From: Pontibacter coccineus
GTDB lineage: Bacteria; Bacteroidota; Bacteroidia; Cytophagales; Hymenobacteraceae
DNA length: 64,000 nt
Assembly (NCBI RefSeq): GCF_030546575.1
Contig: NZ_JAUOTN010000011.1
Span: 112,926 to 176,925, forward strand
Reading direction: 5' to 3'
This document shows, piece after piece, positions 17,080-25,125 of the stretch. Made by a program: the position numbers and the translations under genes. The number at the start of each line of letters is the position of its first letter. Position 1 is the first letter of the stretch. The notes under the pieces are model-generated. The model had not been told where the DNA came from. It made no database searches and saw only the letters and a list, made by a program, of their open reading frames with translations.

Positions 17080-18075
17080 ATGTATCACAGATTATTATTA
17101 CTCGCAACCATCCTACTGCTTTTTAGCTGCAAGAAGAAGGCCGGATGCGACATACCTGAAGAAATAGAACGCATACCTGTATCAGTAGAAATTGAGCGGC
17201 TCGAGAAGCCTTTTTTTGCGGCAGATTCTAAACAGGATATCGCCTCTTTCCTGGACAGCAACCCCGTTTTCGCAGAGCGATTTCTGCAGCGTAAAAGCTA
17301 CCCTTCGGACTCGGCTCTGATCAATGGACTTTATGCACTGGCAACCAACCCCGAGCTTCAAAAGCTGGAACAGGAGGCGGACACCACTTTCGGTGACATG
17401 GCCACGGAAAAGCAGCAACTCGAAACCGCCTTCAAGCACATCAAATATTACTATCCCGAGTTCAGGGAGCCGCAGGTAAAGACTTTTGTGTCCGGTCTCA
17501 ACCAGGATTTGCTGGTCTCAGACAGCCTGCTGGTATTCGGCCTCGACTTCTTTATCGGCAAAAACGCCAGCTACCGCCCGGATACCTACGATTATATTCT
17601 GAAGCGCTACGAGCGTGCGATCATGGTGCCGGCTGCCATGCTGCTGCTGTCTAACCGCTATAACAAAACGAACTTTCTGGAGCGCAGCCTGCTGGCCGAA
17701 ATGGTGAACACGGGCAAGGCCTACTATTTTGTGAAATCCATCATGCCCTGCGCGCCAGACTCTACCATCATCGGGTATAGCGGGCAGCAACTGGCCGACG
17801 TGCATCATAACGAAGGCCGTATATGGGCACACTTTATTGAGCAGAAACTGCTTTATGAGAAGAGCCCGTTCGTGGTGAACAAATACATCGGTGAGCGCCC
17901 TAACACGCCGGAAGTCGATGCCACATCCCCTGGTCGCCTCGGTACCTGGGTGGGTTGGCAGATTGTGCGCAGGTATATGGAGCGCAATCCGAAGGTAACG
18001 CTGCAGGAGCTGATGGCGGACGACGATCACCAGAAAATATTTAACGAATCGAAATACAAGCCTGAGAAGCGGTAG
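17080..18075 (+). CDS. gldB: Gliding motility lipoprotein GldB
   Basis: GldB is a lipoprotein required for gliding and T9SS-associated functions in Bacteroidota. The 331 residues begin with a signal peptide and lipobox LFSC (Cys 17). Sequence blocks typical of the family are YYYPEFREPQVKTFVSGLNQDL and the acidic/aromatic SLLVFGLDFFIG near residue 148. Toward the C-terminus comes GRLGTWVGWQIVRRYM. It is separate from the gldE-gldD pair by 6 kb, as is often the case. A GT4 gene follows 29 bases downstream and may be co-transcribed. Confidence 0.93.
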   Translation: MYHRLLLLATILLLFSCKKKAGCDIPEEIERIPVSVEIERLEKPFFAADSKQDIASFLDSNPVFAERFLQRKSYPSDSALINGLYALATNPELQKLEQEADTTFGDMATEKQQLETAFKHIKYYYPEFREPQVKTFVSGLNQDLLVSDSLLVFGLDFFIGKNASYRPDTYDYILKRYERAIMVPAAMLLLSNRYNKTNFLERSLLAEMVNTGKAYYFVKSIMPCAPDSTIIGYSGQQLADVHHNEGRIWAHFIEQKLLYEKSPFVVNKYIGERPNTPEVDATSPGRLGTWVGWQIVRRYMERNPKVTLQELMADDDHQKIFNESKYKPEKR

Positions 18076-18104
18076 TACTATACTTCGCCTCTATACCTGC
18101 GCGC

Positions 18105-19307
18105 ATGCACATAGCTATTTTCAACCAGCACCATCACAACCCGGACTGCCCTTCTACCTGCCGGCACTATACCTTTCTGGAGTACCTGGCCAAACGGCAC
18201 AAGGTGAGCCTGATCTCGAGTAGCGCGTGGAAGCAGCTTCGGATTACGGATAGGTATAAGTGGGTGCCGGAGGGAGTGGAGCTGTATGAACAGGAAGTGC
18301 CCTATAGCAACAAAATGGGCGTGCGCAAGCGACTGGTTTCCTACGGGGGCTTTGCTGCCTACAGTCTTACAAAAGGCCTTTCTATACCTAAGCCGGATGT
18401 GGTGTGGGGTGTGTCTACGCCGCTAACAACGCCCTGGATGGCAGCCCGCGTGGCAAAGATGCGGGGTATTCCGTGGGTGTTTGAGGTACAGGATCTGTGG
18501 CCCAGCTTCCCGATAGAGATGGGCGCAGTGAAGCGGGAGTGGCTGAAACGCCGCCTGTTCAGATTGGAGAAGAGCTTGTACCAGAGTGCCAACCACATCA
18601 TCACGCTTTCCCCGGACATGGAAGACTACGTCGTCAGCCAGGGTGTAGCGCGTGAAAAGGTCACTACCATCCTTAACGGCACTGACCTCGAAATGGCCGA
18701 TGCCGCGACTCCTGAGAAGGTAGCGGCACTGCGCAGGCAGTACCTGCTCCAAGGCAAACGAGTGGTGCTCTATGCAGGGACCTTTGGCCGGGCCAACGAT
18801 ATACCTACCATCATGCAGGCAGCTGAGGCTATGGCCGATCAAAAGGACATTGTGTTTGTGCTGGCTGGTGGCGGCTTTTATGATGACGAACTCCGGAGAC
18901 TATCACTGCGGCTGCCTAACCTGGTGTTGCTACCGCCACAGCCACGGCCCGACGTGTTTACGCTATTCAAGCTGGCGGACCTGTCCCTCATCACTTTCAA
19001 CGATCTGCCTGTATTGGCCTCGAACTCCCCGGCCAAGCTGTACGATAGCCTGGCCTGTGGGGTACCGGTGCTGGTGACGAACCCTGGCTGGACAAAGGCT
19101 TTTGTAGAACAGTACAACTGCGGTTGGTATTGTCCGGCAGGGCAGCCCCATCTGCTGGCTCATAAAATCAGAGAGATCTTCTCTGATCATGATAAGCGGC
19201 GACTGGCCGGGCAAAACGGACAAGCCATCGCCCGGCAACTATTCGACCGCCAGCAACTTGCCGCTCAGGTAGAGCAGATCCTGTTGAAGGTAACGGGCAA
19301 GGTATAG
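18105..19307 (+). CDS. Glycosyltransferase family 4 (WbuB-like)
   Basis: This 400-residue GT-B enzyme probably transfers an amino sugar or related residue during surface polysaccharide synthesis. The N-terminal domain begins MHIAIFNQHHHNPDCPSTCRH, a pattern of WbuB-like transferases. The C-terminal donor domain contains VLYAGTFGRANDI, FVLAGGGFYDDELR and SPAKLYDSLACGVPVLVT, where the Glu-equivalent loop binds the nucleotide sugar. The stop codon TAG lies inside an AGGTATAG motif (protein ends GKV). It follows gldB closely. Confidence 0.88.
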   Translation: MHIAIFNQHHHNPDCPSTCRHYTFLEYLAKRHKVSLISSSAWKQLRITDRYKWVPEGVELYEQEVPYSNKMGVRKRLVSYGGFAAYSLTKGLSIPKPDVVWGVSTPLTTPWMAARVAKMRGIPWVFEVQDLWPSFPIEMGAVKREWLKRRLFRLEKSLYQSANHIITLSPDMEDYVVSQGVAREKVTTILNGTDLEMADAATPEKVAALRRQYLLQGKRVVLYAGTFGRANDIPTIMQAAEAMADQKDIVFVLAGGGFYDDELRRLSLRLPNLVLLPPQPRPDVFTLFKLADLSLITFNDLPVLASNSPAKLYDSLACGVPVLVTNPGWTKAFVEQYNCGWYCPAGQPHLLAHKIREIFSDHDKRRLAGQNGQAIARQLFDRQQLAAQVEQILLKVTGKV

Positions 19308-19417
19308 CTTCTGGTCTTTGGCATAGCGTTTGATTAAGCAGGTATAGCAGCGCACATGCGCAAGCCTGCGCATTGCTGTTAATCAAACCAACCACAAGAT
19401 TTAAAGGAGAACGAAAC

Positions 19418-19942
19418 ATGAAGAAGATCATAGCAGCCCTTTCGCTCGGTATGTTAGTTGCCGGCAGCAGCGCTTACGCCCAAACCACCACCAAGCCACA
19501 AGACCAAATACCACGCAATGAAATGCGGGGAGCCATGAAAGACAAAGCGCAGAAAAGCCCTGAGGAAATGGCTCAGATGAAAACTGAGCGAATGGCCGAG
19601 AAGCTGGAATTGAGCGCATCGCAGAAAAACCAGCTGCAGGAACTGAATATGCGTCAGGCGCAGGAAATGAAGGCCATGCACGAGAACCACAAAGCGACGG
19701 CGGAAAAAACGCCTGAGCAGCGAGCCCAGATGCAGGAAGCCAGAAAAGCGAGTCACGAGAAGTGGCAAGCCGAGCTCAAGAGCATCCTGTCGGCAGAGCA
19801 GTACGCTAAGTACGAAACCGACCGTGCGGAGATGGAACAGAAGCGCGTGGACGGTAAAAAACGCCACAAGTCAGGTGAGCATAAAAAATCCGGAGAGCAC
19901 CAAAAAAGAGGCGAGTACAAGAAGCAACAGCAGGGAATGTAA
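19418..19942 (+). CDS. Periplasmic Spy/CpxP-like protein (DUF4890-like)
   Basis: From the ATG at 19418 this is 174 residues. The start is supported by a good AAAGGAGA ribosome site at 19403-19410, unusual for this phylum, and by a signal peptide ending SAYAQ. The mature part is helical and highly charged. KLELSASQKNQLQELNMRQAQEM and LKSILSAEQYAKYE resemble the two LTxxQ-type repeats of Spy/CpxP proteins, which buffer envelope stress. The C-terminal tail is a run of KSGEHKK-type repeats rich in Lys and His. An upstream extension to 19373 is open but unlikely. Confidence 0.8.
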   Translation: MKKIIAALSLGMLVAGSSAYAQTTTKPQDQIPRNEMRGAMKDKAQKSPEEMAQMKTERMAEKLELSASQKNQLQELNMRQAQEMKAMHENHKATAEKTPEQRAQMQEARKASHEKWQAELKSILSAEQYAKYETDRAEMEQKRVDGKKRHKSGEHKKSGEHQKRGEYKKQQQGM

Positions 19943-19965
19943 TCCCTAGATAAGATCCCATAGTG

Positions 19966-20006
19966 AAAGCGGGGGCAGACCATATAGTGTCTGCCCCCGC
20001 TTTTTT
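19966..20006. terminator. Bidirectional terminator
   Basis: GCGGGGGCAGAC at 19969-19980 pairs perfectly with GTCTGCCCCCGC at 19989-20000. A T6 tract follows on the plus strand and a short T run (CTTTCAC) on the minus strand, so it serves the convergent Spy-like gene and nth. Confidence 0.88.
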
Positions 20007-20007
20007 A

Positions 20008-20694
20008 TCAGGCTATACCTCCTACTTTATTTTCCGGGTCGTCAGGTATGTTGGGATAGTATTTCTGAAAGAAAGCGCAGAAATGTGTGAGCGGACATTC
20101 CTCACACTTCGGCCGTCGTGCCAGGCAGATGTAGCGTCCGTGCAGGATGAGCCAGTGATGCGCCTTCGCGATAAGCTCCTGCGGCAGGTTGGCGACTAAC
20201 TCTTTTTCTACTTCCAGCGGTGTTTTGGCAGTTTTCGAAACAAGGCCCAATCGCTTGCTCACCCGGAACACGTGCGTGTCCACGGCCATGGCCGGCTGGT
20301 TCCAGATCACCGACACGATCACATTGGCAGTTTTGCGACCCACGCCCGGCAGCTTTACCAGTTCCTCTACTGTGCTGGGTACTTCTGCGTTAAACTGTTC
20401 CACCAGCATTCTTCCCAGTCCAGCCAGGTGTTTGGCTTTGTTGTTGGGGTAGGATATGCTCCTGATAATTGGAAAAATATCTTCTGGAGTGGCTGCAGCC
20501 AGATGTTCCGGCGTAGGAAATGCTTCGAACAGGGCAGGCGTTACCATGTTCACGCGCTTATCGGTACACTGGGCGCTGAGCACCACAGCCAGGATCAGCT
20601 CATAAGGATTGGAATAGGCCAGCTCGGTCTCGGGATCCGGAAAGTTCTGGGTAAAGTGCTCGATCAGCAGCTTGTAGCGTTCTCGTTTGCGCAT
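20008..20694 (-). CDS. nth: Endonuclease III
   Basis: Nth is a bifunctional DNA glycosylase/AP lyase that removes oxidised pyrimidines. In its 228 residues, LSAQCTDKRVN is followed by the helix-hairpin-helix LPGVGRKTANVIV with the catalytic Lys. The catalytic Asp is in VDTHVFRVSKRLG, and the [4Fe-4S] loop CLARRPKCEECPLTHFC is near the C-terminus. Its ATG (20694-20692) directly follows the T-tract of a terminator-like hairpin on the same strand, leaving essentially no leader of its own. Confidence 0.95.
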   Translation of the reverse strand: MRKRERYKLLIEHFTQNFPDPETELAYSNPYELILAVVLSAQCTDKRVNMVTPALFEAFPTPEHLAAATPEDIFPIIRSISYPNNKAKHLAGLGRMLVEQFNAEVPSTVEELVKLPGVGRKTANVIVSVIWNQPAMAVDTHVFRVSKRLGLVSKTAKTPLEVEKELVANLPQELIAKAHHWLILHGRYICLARRPKCEECPLTHFCAFFQKYYPNIPDDPENKVGGIA

Positions 20695-20728
20695 AAAAAA
20701 AGTTTGCAGTCGGTTAAGACTGCAAACT
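20695..20728 (-). terminator. Terminator-like hairpin abutting the nth start codon
   Basis: On the minus strand AGTTTGCAGTC (20728-20718) pairs perfectly with GACTGCAAACT (20711-20701), followed by a run of T that ends exactly at the nth ATG. The hairpin loop contains the stop codon of the upstream small gene (20714-20716). Confidence 0.75.
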
Positions 20729-20944
20729 TAAGCTTTTTGAGTAATTTAAAATGTTGTCGATAGACCGCTTGCTTGGGCTTTTGGCCGCGCCGCTTAGTAG
20801 TCGCTGGATGAGCATGAGTTCGGAGCAGCTCTCGGCCAGCTCGTTGTCGTGCATCAGTGCTGTTTCCAGTTGTTCGCGGGCAGGGTCTGCCAACTCATTG
20901 TATACGTACTGGATCAGCTCATTCTGAGTAGAGGTTTTTATCAT
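20714..20944 (-). CDS. Small soluble protein, possible anti-sigma partner
   Basis: This 76-residue protein starts at ATG 20944; ATG 20950 would add two residues. It begins inside the 3' end of the ECF sigma gene, overlapping by 26 bases. The sequence is helical and acidic (NELIQYVYNELADPAREQLETALMHD). It lacks the Cys/His zinc motif and the membrane segment of classical anti-sigma factors. The ELADPxxEQLExxLxxDxEL pattern resembles the N-terminal part of anti-sigma domains that dock on sigma-4, so a regulatory role toward the overlapping sigma factor is a reasonable inference, not shown. Confidence 0.7.
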   Translation of the reverse strand: MIKTSTQNELIQYVYNELADPAREQLETALMHDNELAESCSELMLIQRLLSGAAKSPSKRSIDNILNYSKSLSLQS

Positions 20945-21521
20945 AAGCAATGGTGCTGTTTAGCATCTTTTTTCTTAGGTTGATTAATGCGTAGCGCATA
21001 CGACCTAAAGCTGTATTGATGCTCACACCGGTTGCTTCTGCTATTTCCTGGAAACTCATGTCGGCATAGTGGCGCATCATGAGTACTTCCCGCTGCGCTT
21101 GTGGCAGCGTCAGGATTAGCTCGCGTAGTCGGGCATGGGTGTCCTCCTTTATTTGCTGCGACTCAGCGGAGTCTTCGGCAAAAGACAAGGCATTGAACAC
21201 ATTACTACCGTCCTCCAGCGTGATCATCGGGCTTCTTTTCTCTTTACGGAAAAAGTCGATTGCCAGGTTATGGGCAATGCGGCATATCCATGAAGAGAAC
21301 TTGCCTTCCTCGTTATACCTGCCGCCTTTCATGGTGTGGATCGCCTTTATAAAAGCATCCTGCATGAGGTCCTCAGCGGTATACGTGTCTTTAACAATCA
21401 GTAAGATCGTAGTGAATACTTTGTTCTTGTGTCTGTTTACTAGCTGTTCAAACGCATTTTCGTTACCTGCGATGTAGAGCGAGACTAAAGCAGAGTCGCT
21501 CAGCTGGGTAGTTGTATTCAT
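20919..21521 (-). CDS. RNA polymerase sigma factor, ECF (sigma-70 family)
   Basis: This 200-residue ECF sigma factor redirects RNA polymerase to a special regulon. The region 2 core is visible: FEQLVNRHKNKVFTTILLIV, then DLMQDAFIKAIHTM, and FSSWICRIAHNLAIDFFRKEKR for -10 contact. Region 4 has LPQAQREVLMMRHYADMSFQEIAEATGVSINTALGRMRYAL as a helix-turn-helix for -35 recognition. A small acidic protein gene overlaps its 3' end. The leader can form a hairpin (AAAGCTAC near 21525 with GTAGAGCTTT near 21544), so control at the mRNA level is possible. Confidence 0.93.
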   Translation of the reverse strand: MNTTTQLSDSALVSLYIAGNENAFEQLVNRHKNKVFTTILLIVKDTYTAEDLMQDAFIKAIHTMKGGRYNEEGKFSSWICRIAHNLAIDFFRKEKRSPMITLEDGSNVFNALSFAEDSAESQQIKEDTHARLRELILTLPQAQREVLMMRHYADMSFQEIAEATGVSINTALGRMRYALINLRKKMLNSTIAYDKNLYSE

Positions 21522-21842
21522 CGTAAAGCTACATTAGTTTAACGTAGAGCTTTATATCATATTGTTGCGTTAAGCTGTTAGAACAAATAATTTTTGAAGT
21601 GCAAAATCAAATATAGAGAAAGCATTCTGACCGTGCAAACCTAGCCGGGTGTCCTTAAAAAAAAATATTAAAGATGCTATATGCCAGTCAAGAATTACTG
21701 TTCCCTAATATACGGCAGGATAATGTAAACGTATATGCTTTTAGTTAAATTTATTTTTCAACATATAGCAGTATGGTATATAGTGCTGATATGGAGAGGA
21801 TTAATGCTAACCCGGAGGGTGACTCAGGTATAGTATAAAAAC
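21522..21842. other. AT-rich region upstream of the sigma gene
   Basis: No gene is supported. It contains an inverted repeat just before the sigma start (about 21525-21553), a generally AT-rich stretch suited to promoters, and AGGTATA near 21827. Confidence 0.4.
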
Positions 21843-21889
21843 ATAATGGCCGTCTCTCCCGGGGGTAACCCTGGAGAGACGGCCATTAT
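21843..21889 (-). terminator. Strong terminator of the haemoglobin gene
   Basis: A 17-base perfect inverted repeat (ATAATGGCCGTCTCTCC at 21843-21859 and GGAGAGACGGCCATTAT at 21873-21889) is followed on the minus strand by GTTTTTAT. Confidence 0.85.
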
Positions 21890-21908
21890 GGTGATGCAGT
21901 AAATTGTG

Positions 21909-22307
21909 TTACGTGGTTATCTCTTTTCCTATAATGCCCAGCAGACCCAGTTTCATCTGAAACACCTGCGCAATGCTGGTTGCCTTCTGTTTCAGCTCCT
22001 TTGTTTTATCGCCTTCAAACAGCTCGTCTGCAGTTTCACCGAACAGCGTCACCCAGCGGGCAAAATGCTGCCTGTCTATTGGCAGGCGCATGTGCTTGGG
22101 AAAAGGCTGCCCTTTGTAAGCCATGGTGCCAAACAGTACGGAGCTCCAGAAATTGTACATGATGGGAAGATGGTGCTCCCAGTCCACGTTCGCAAAGCCA
22201 TTGAAAACAGGCCCCAACAGGTCGTCCTCGTTTACTTTGGCGTAAAACGAGTCAACCAGCAGTTTTATGTCCTGTTCGTCTTTAATATCTTCCTTCATTT
22301 GCTGCAA
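21909..22307 (-). CDS. Group III truncated haemoglobin
   Basis: This is a 132-residue 2-over-2 globin that binds haem and may handle oxygen, NO or sulphide. The group III pattern is visible. The B10 tyrosine is in LVDSFYAKV, the EHHLPIMYNFWSSVLFG block carries the E-helix residues, and the proximal F8 histidine is in DRQHFARWVTLF. Met at 22307 or Met at 22298 may be the start. It is a single gene with its own terminator. Bacteroidota often carry one such globin near respiratory or stress genes; here the neighbours give no clue. Confidence 0.92.
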   Translation of the reverse strand: MQQMKEDIKDEQDIKLLVDSFYAKVNEDDLLGPVFNGFANVDWEHHLPIMYNFWSSVLFGTMAYKGQPFPKHMRLPIDRQHFARWVTLFGETADELFEGDKTKELKQKATSIAQVFQMKLGLLGIIGKEITT

Positions 22308-22392
22308 ATTGAAACCTCATAGGTTAACAAAATTACCAGCATCAAAGCAAGGGAAAAATGACATTGGTCATTATTAGGTATAGAAGGGGCAT

Positions 22393-22432
22393 AAAAAATC
22401 CTTCGTAAGAACTGAGCGTCTGTACGAAGGAT
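22393..22432 (-). terminator. Terminator after the 22459 gene
   Basis: ATCCTTCGTA at 22398-22407 pairs with TACGAAGGAT at 22423-22432. On the minus strand it is followed by TTTTTTAT. Confidence 0.8.
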
Positions 22433-22458
22433 GGGGTTACTACTATTAAAGATGCTGA

Positions 22459-22794
22459 TTACTCGCGGTTGTATCGCTTCAGGCGGTTCAGGATCAGGAG
22501 CAGGCGGCGGTTTATTTCGCGCTCCTCTACGGGCTTGCACTGTGCAGTGATGTCGGCAGGGCGTTTCAGCTTGGCCTCCACGGCTTTCAAGTGCTGCAGG
22601 TAGCACTCAATGGTGGTGCAGGAGATATTCTGGTATTGCAGGCCTTCCCCGTCAGCTACTTTGCTATTGAGGTTGATCGCCTTGGCGATTTCAGTGTTGA
22701 TCAGTTGATTCACATCAGAGCTAGAGGTGATTTCCTGCTGGTACACCTTCTTCTCGATGTTCTCCAATAATTTGCGGATGTCCAGTTGTTCCAT
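22459..22794 (-). CDS. Conserved-looking small protein of unknown function
   Basis: I do not recognise this 111-residue protein. It is soluble (no signal peptide or membrane segment), largely helical and charged, starting MEQLDIRKLLENIEKKVYQQ. Two cysteines sit close together in NISCTTIECYLQHL, and a basic C-terminal helix reads EINRRLLLILNRLKRYNRE. It has its own terminator and about 500 bases of gene-free DNA upstream. Codon use looks like the neighbours, so I take it as a real gene. Confidence 0.65.
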   Translation of the reverse strand: MEQLDIRKLLENIEKKVYQQEITSSSDVNQLINTEIAKAINLNSKVADGEGLQYQNISCTTIECYLQHLKAVEAKLKRPADITAQCKPVEEREINRRLLLILNRLKRYNRE

Positions 22795-23307
22795 GGTGTT
22801 GATATTTTTTAAAATTAATAATCGATAAAGTCGGCAGTTCCTCTGCTCAGGATACGGTCCTGAGTTGGCTGCGGTAACCCATAAAAGGATTGTTAATAAA
22901 AGAATAATATGGCGCTGTTGGCACCGGAAGCATGCGTCAGCACAGGTTGGTGGTGGCTAACATGCGGGAGACGGCTGCTGATTGAGGGGGTGGCCGCTCC
23001 TTAAAAAATTATACTTCTATACCGGACCGAGTGTTGCAGTTTAAGATAGAAAATTCCAAATAATTTTATACAGTATAAATATTCAACGTTTTATGGTCTG
23101 TCCAGCGGCCGCCAATTCGACCTTCCGGATAGGCTGTGGCAATAGGAAAGCCTTCGGGGAATAATTTGTAGGGATTGCAAGCCCTGTGCAAATGGCCTCA
23201 AAATAGGGAGTACCCCAGCCGTTTTTATTCGGTGAGGCAGTCTGCAGGTATGCGCGCTATGGCGTAGCTTTGTAGCTTTGAAACCTATTTGTAGAGGATA
23301 AAGGGAA
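22795..23307. other. Gene-free divergent region
   Basis: There is no supportable gene or RNA in 513 bases. Just before the MFS gene, TAGCTTTG occurs twice in tandem (23265-23272 and 23273-23280). Each copy fits the -7 consensus TAnnTTTG. Confidence 0.5.
23265..23280 (+). promoter_or_regulatory. Tandem -7 boxes of the MFS gene
   Basis: Two adjacent TAGCTTTG octamers lie 28 bases before the start codon. A clear -33 TTG is not seen at the expected distance. Confidence 0.45.
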
Positions 23308-24576
23308 ATGGACGCTAAGTCAACTCGCAGGCACGACCCCTATGCCGTGCTTCGGCTGCCGGAATTCAGGCTATACATATCGGCACGGCTGTGCATTACG
23401 CTGGCCATGCAAATCCAGGCCGTTATTGTGGGCTGGCAGATCTATGCCATCACCGACGATGTCTTCTCCCTGGGCCTGATCGGTTTGGCGGAGGCTATAC
23501 CTTCCATTTTCGTGTCGCTATACGCCGGCTACCTGGCAGACACGGTGCCCCGCAAGCAGATTATCGTTGTGGTGGTGGGGGTGCTGCTGCTCTGTTCGCT
23601 GGCACTCCTGTACTTTACCCTGGACATAAGCCGCGTGCTGCCACTGTATGGTGTGCTGCCTATTTATGCGGTTATCTTCATCAGCGGCATCGCCCGTGGT
23701 TTCATGGGGCCGGCCGTGTTCTCGTTCATGCCCCAGCTGGTAGCCGACAAGCAGCTTTATGCCAATGCCATCACCTGGAGCAGTACCACCTGGCAGGCCG
23801 CCTCGCTGGTAGGTCCGGCCCTGGGTGGGTTGGTGTACGGTTTCTACGGCATCACGGCGGCCTACGCCCTGGACGCTCTGCTCGTGCTGCTGTCATTTAC
23901 CGCCTTTGTGCTGATCGGCGGAAAGGCGCTCCCGGAAAACGTCAATCCGCAAAACATGGTGGAAAGCCTGCGCTCCGGTATACGCTTCGTGTTCGGCAAC
24001 CAGGTCATCCTGAATGCCATCTCCCTGGACATGTTCGCCGTGTTATTTGGGGGTGCGGTAGCGCTGCTGCCTGTGTTTGCCTCGGATATATTGCTGGTCG
24101 GGCCACAGGGACTCGGCTTTCTGCGGGCAGCGCCTGCCGTCGGCTCGGTGGCAATGGCCGTCTGGATGGCTTATTACCCCATTACCGTGAAAGCCGGTAA
24201 GATTATGCTTTGGTGCGTGGCCGGCTTCGGGTTGAGCCTGATTTTCTTCGGTCTCTCCACCAGCTTCTGGCTCTCGCTGGTGTTGCTGGTGCTGAGCGGC
24301 GCCTTCGACAGCATCAGCGTCATCATCCGTTCCACGCTGCTCCATACCCTGACGCCGGAGTATATGAAGGGCCGCGTCTCTTCTGTAAACAGCATCTTCA
24401 TCGGTTCGTCCAACGAGATTGGGGCCTTCCGAGCAGGGGCGATGGCCAAGGTAATGGGCGCGGTGCCGTCCGTAGTATTGGGCGGCGCGATCACGTTGCT
24501 GGTGGTAGGTATAACGGCCCTGAAGGCGGACAAACTGCGCAAGCTAGACCTGACGCCGGAGATGGAGGTCGTCTGA
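23308..24576 (+). CDS. MFS transporter (EntS/MFS_3-like exporter)
   Basis: This 422-residue inner-membrane protein has about 12 hydrophobic segments. The N-terminus (RLPEFRLYISARLCITLAMQ) and GYLADTVPRKQI after the second helix form the MFS loop 2-3 signature. RGFMGPAVFSFMPQLV and the central-loop pattern are those of the EntS/MFS_3 group, which export siderophores or drugs. The substrate is not deducible because no biosynthesis genes lie nearby. GC content is slightly above the neighbours. The downstream hairpin lacks a T-tract on this strand. Confidence 0.9.
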   Translation: MDAKSTRRHDPYAVLRLPEFRLYISARLCITLAMQIQAVIVGWQIYAITDDVFSLGLIGLAEAIPSIFVSLYAGYLADTVPRKQIIVVVVGVLLLCSLALLYFTLDISRVLPLYGVLPIYAVIFISGIARGFMGPAVFSFMPQLVADKQLYANAITWSSTTWQAASLVGPALGGLVYGFYGITAAYALDALLVLLSFTAFVLIGGKALPENVNPQNMVESLRSGIRFVFGNQVILNAISLDMFAVLFGGAVALLPVFASDILLVGPQGLGFLRAAPAVGSVAMAVWMAYYPITVKAGKIMLWCVAGFGLSLIFFGLSTSFWLSLVLLVLSGAFDSISVIIRSTLLHTLTPEYMKGRVSSVNSIFIGSSNEIGAFRAGAMAKVMGAVPSVVLGGAITLLVVGITALKADKLRKLDLTPEMEVV

Positions 24577-24582
24577 AAAAGG

Positions 24583-24619
24583 GCAGTCCCATGCTCCGGC
24601 AAGCGGAACATGGGACTGC
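24583..24619 (-). terminator. Terminator of the bTHX gene
   Basis: GCAGTCCCATG at 24583-24593 pairs with CATGGGACTGC at 24609-24619. CCCTTTTTC follows on the minus strand. Confidence 0.8.
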
Positions 24620-24640
24620 TGTTGTGGTAGGGTGGTGGGG

Positions 24641-24763
24641 CTACTTGGTAGCGCCCTCTTTCTTTTCGGCGGCTTTCCGGATGGTCGCCTGTCTTGGGCG
24701 GCTGTTGCCATAAGTGCCTTTTACAATTTTACCTTTCTTCGATTTTTTATCTCCTTTTCCCAT
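24641..24763 (-). CDS. Ribosomal protein bTHX (30S protein Thx)
   Basis: The minus-strand frame from ATG (24763-24761) to TAG (24643-24641) encodes 40 residues. The start MGKGDKKSKKGKIVKGTYGN and the following SRPRQ match the 30S protein Thx family, which stabilises the head of the small ribosomal subunit. The KGKIxxGxxGxSRPR core is diagnostic. The C-terminal tail (KAAEKKEGATK) is longer than the 26-residue Thermus protein, as is usual in Bacteroidota. It converges on the MFS gene and has its own terminator. Confidence 0.9.
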   Translation of the reverse strand: MGKGDKKSKKGKIVKGTYGNSRPRQATIRKAAEKKEGATK

Positions 24764-25125
24764 GTTGCGTTGGTTTTGTTGGTTGTAGATTGTAACCCAT
24801 ACATACGGAAGCAGGGAGCTGCAGTTTAGGTAGGGTATGAAGTTTATGGCCGATTAGGTTTTCCATACCTGACTGCGTTGCCCATGTCGTGTTAGTAAGG
24901 CCTATACCTGTAAATGGTCTATACCTTTAAATAGTAAGAGGAAGCTAAACCTTTTTATACCTGTGGCTGTTTCAAAAGGATGCCATGTTGCATGCTGTGG
25001 TGAAATCCCAGGTATAGAAGCCAGGGGGTAAAAAGCCTTCAGAATGCGACAGGGTATTTGTATCTTTACATCGTATAAAAATCAGTTCGTCATGCGTAGG
25101 CTTTAGCCAGCCTGCGCTATACTCT
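24764..25125. other. Divergent intergenic region bTHX / uvrA
   Basis: No gene is supported in 362 bases. AGGTATA/TATACCT motifs are dense here (near 24902, 24919, 24956 and 25010). TATCTTTA at 25061-25068 is a plausible -7 box for uvrA. Confidence 0.5.

Noticed and set aside
24583..24619. Terminator for the MFS gene on the plus strand
   Set aside because: The hairpin is followed by TGTTGTGG on the plus strand, not a T-tract. It fits the bTHX gene on the minus strand better.
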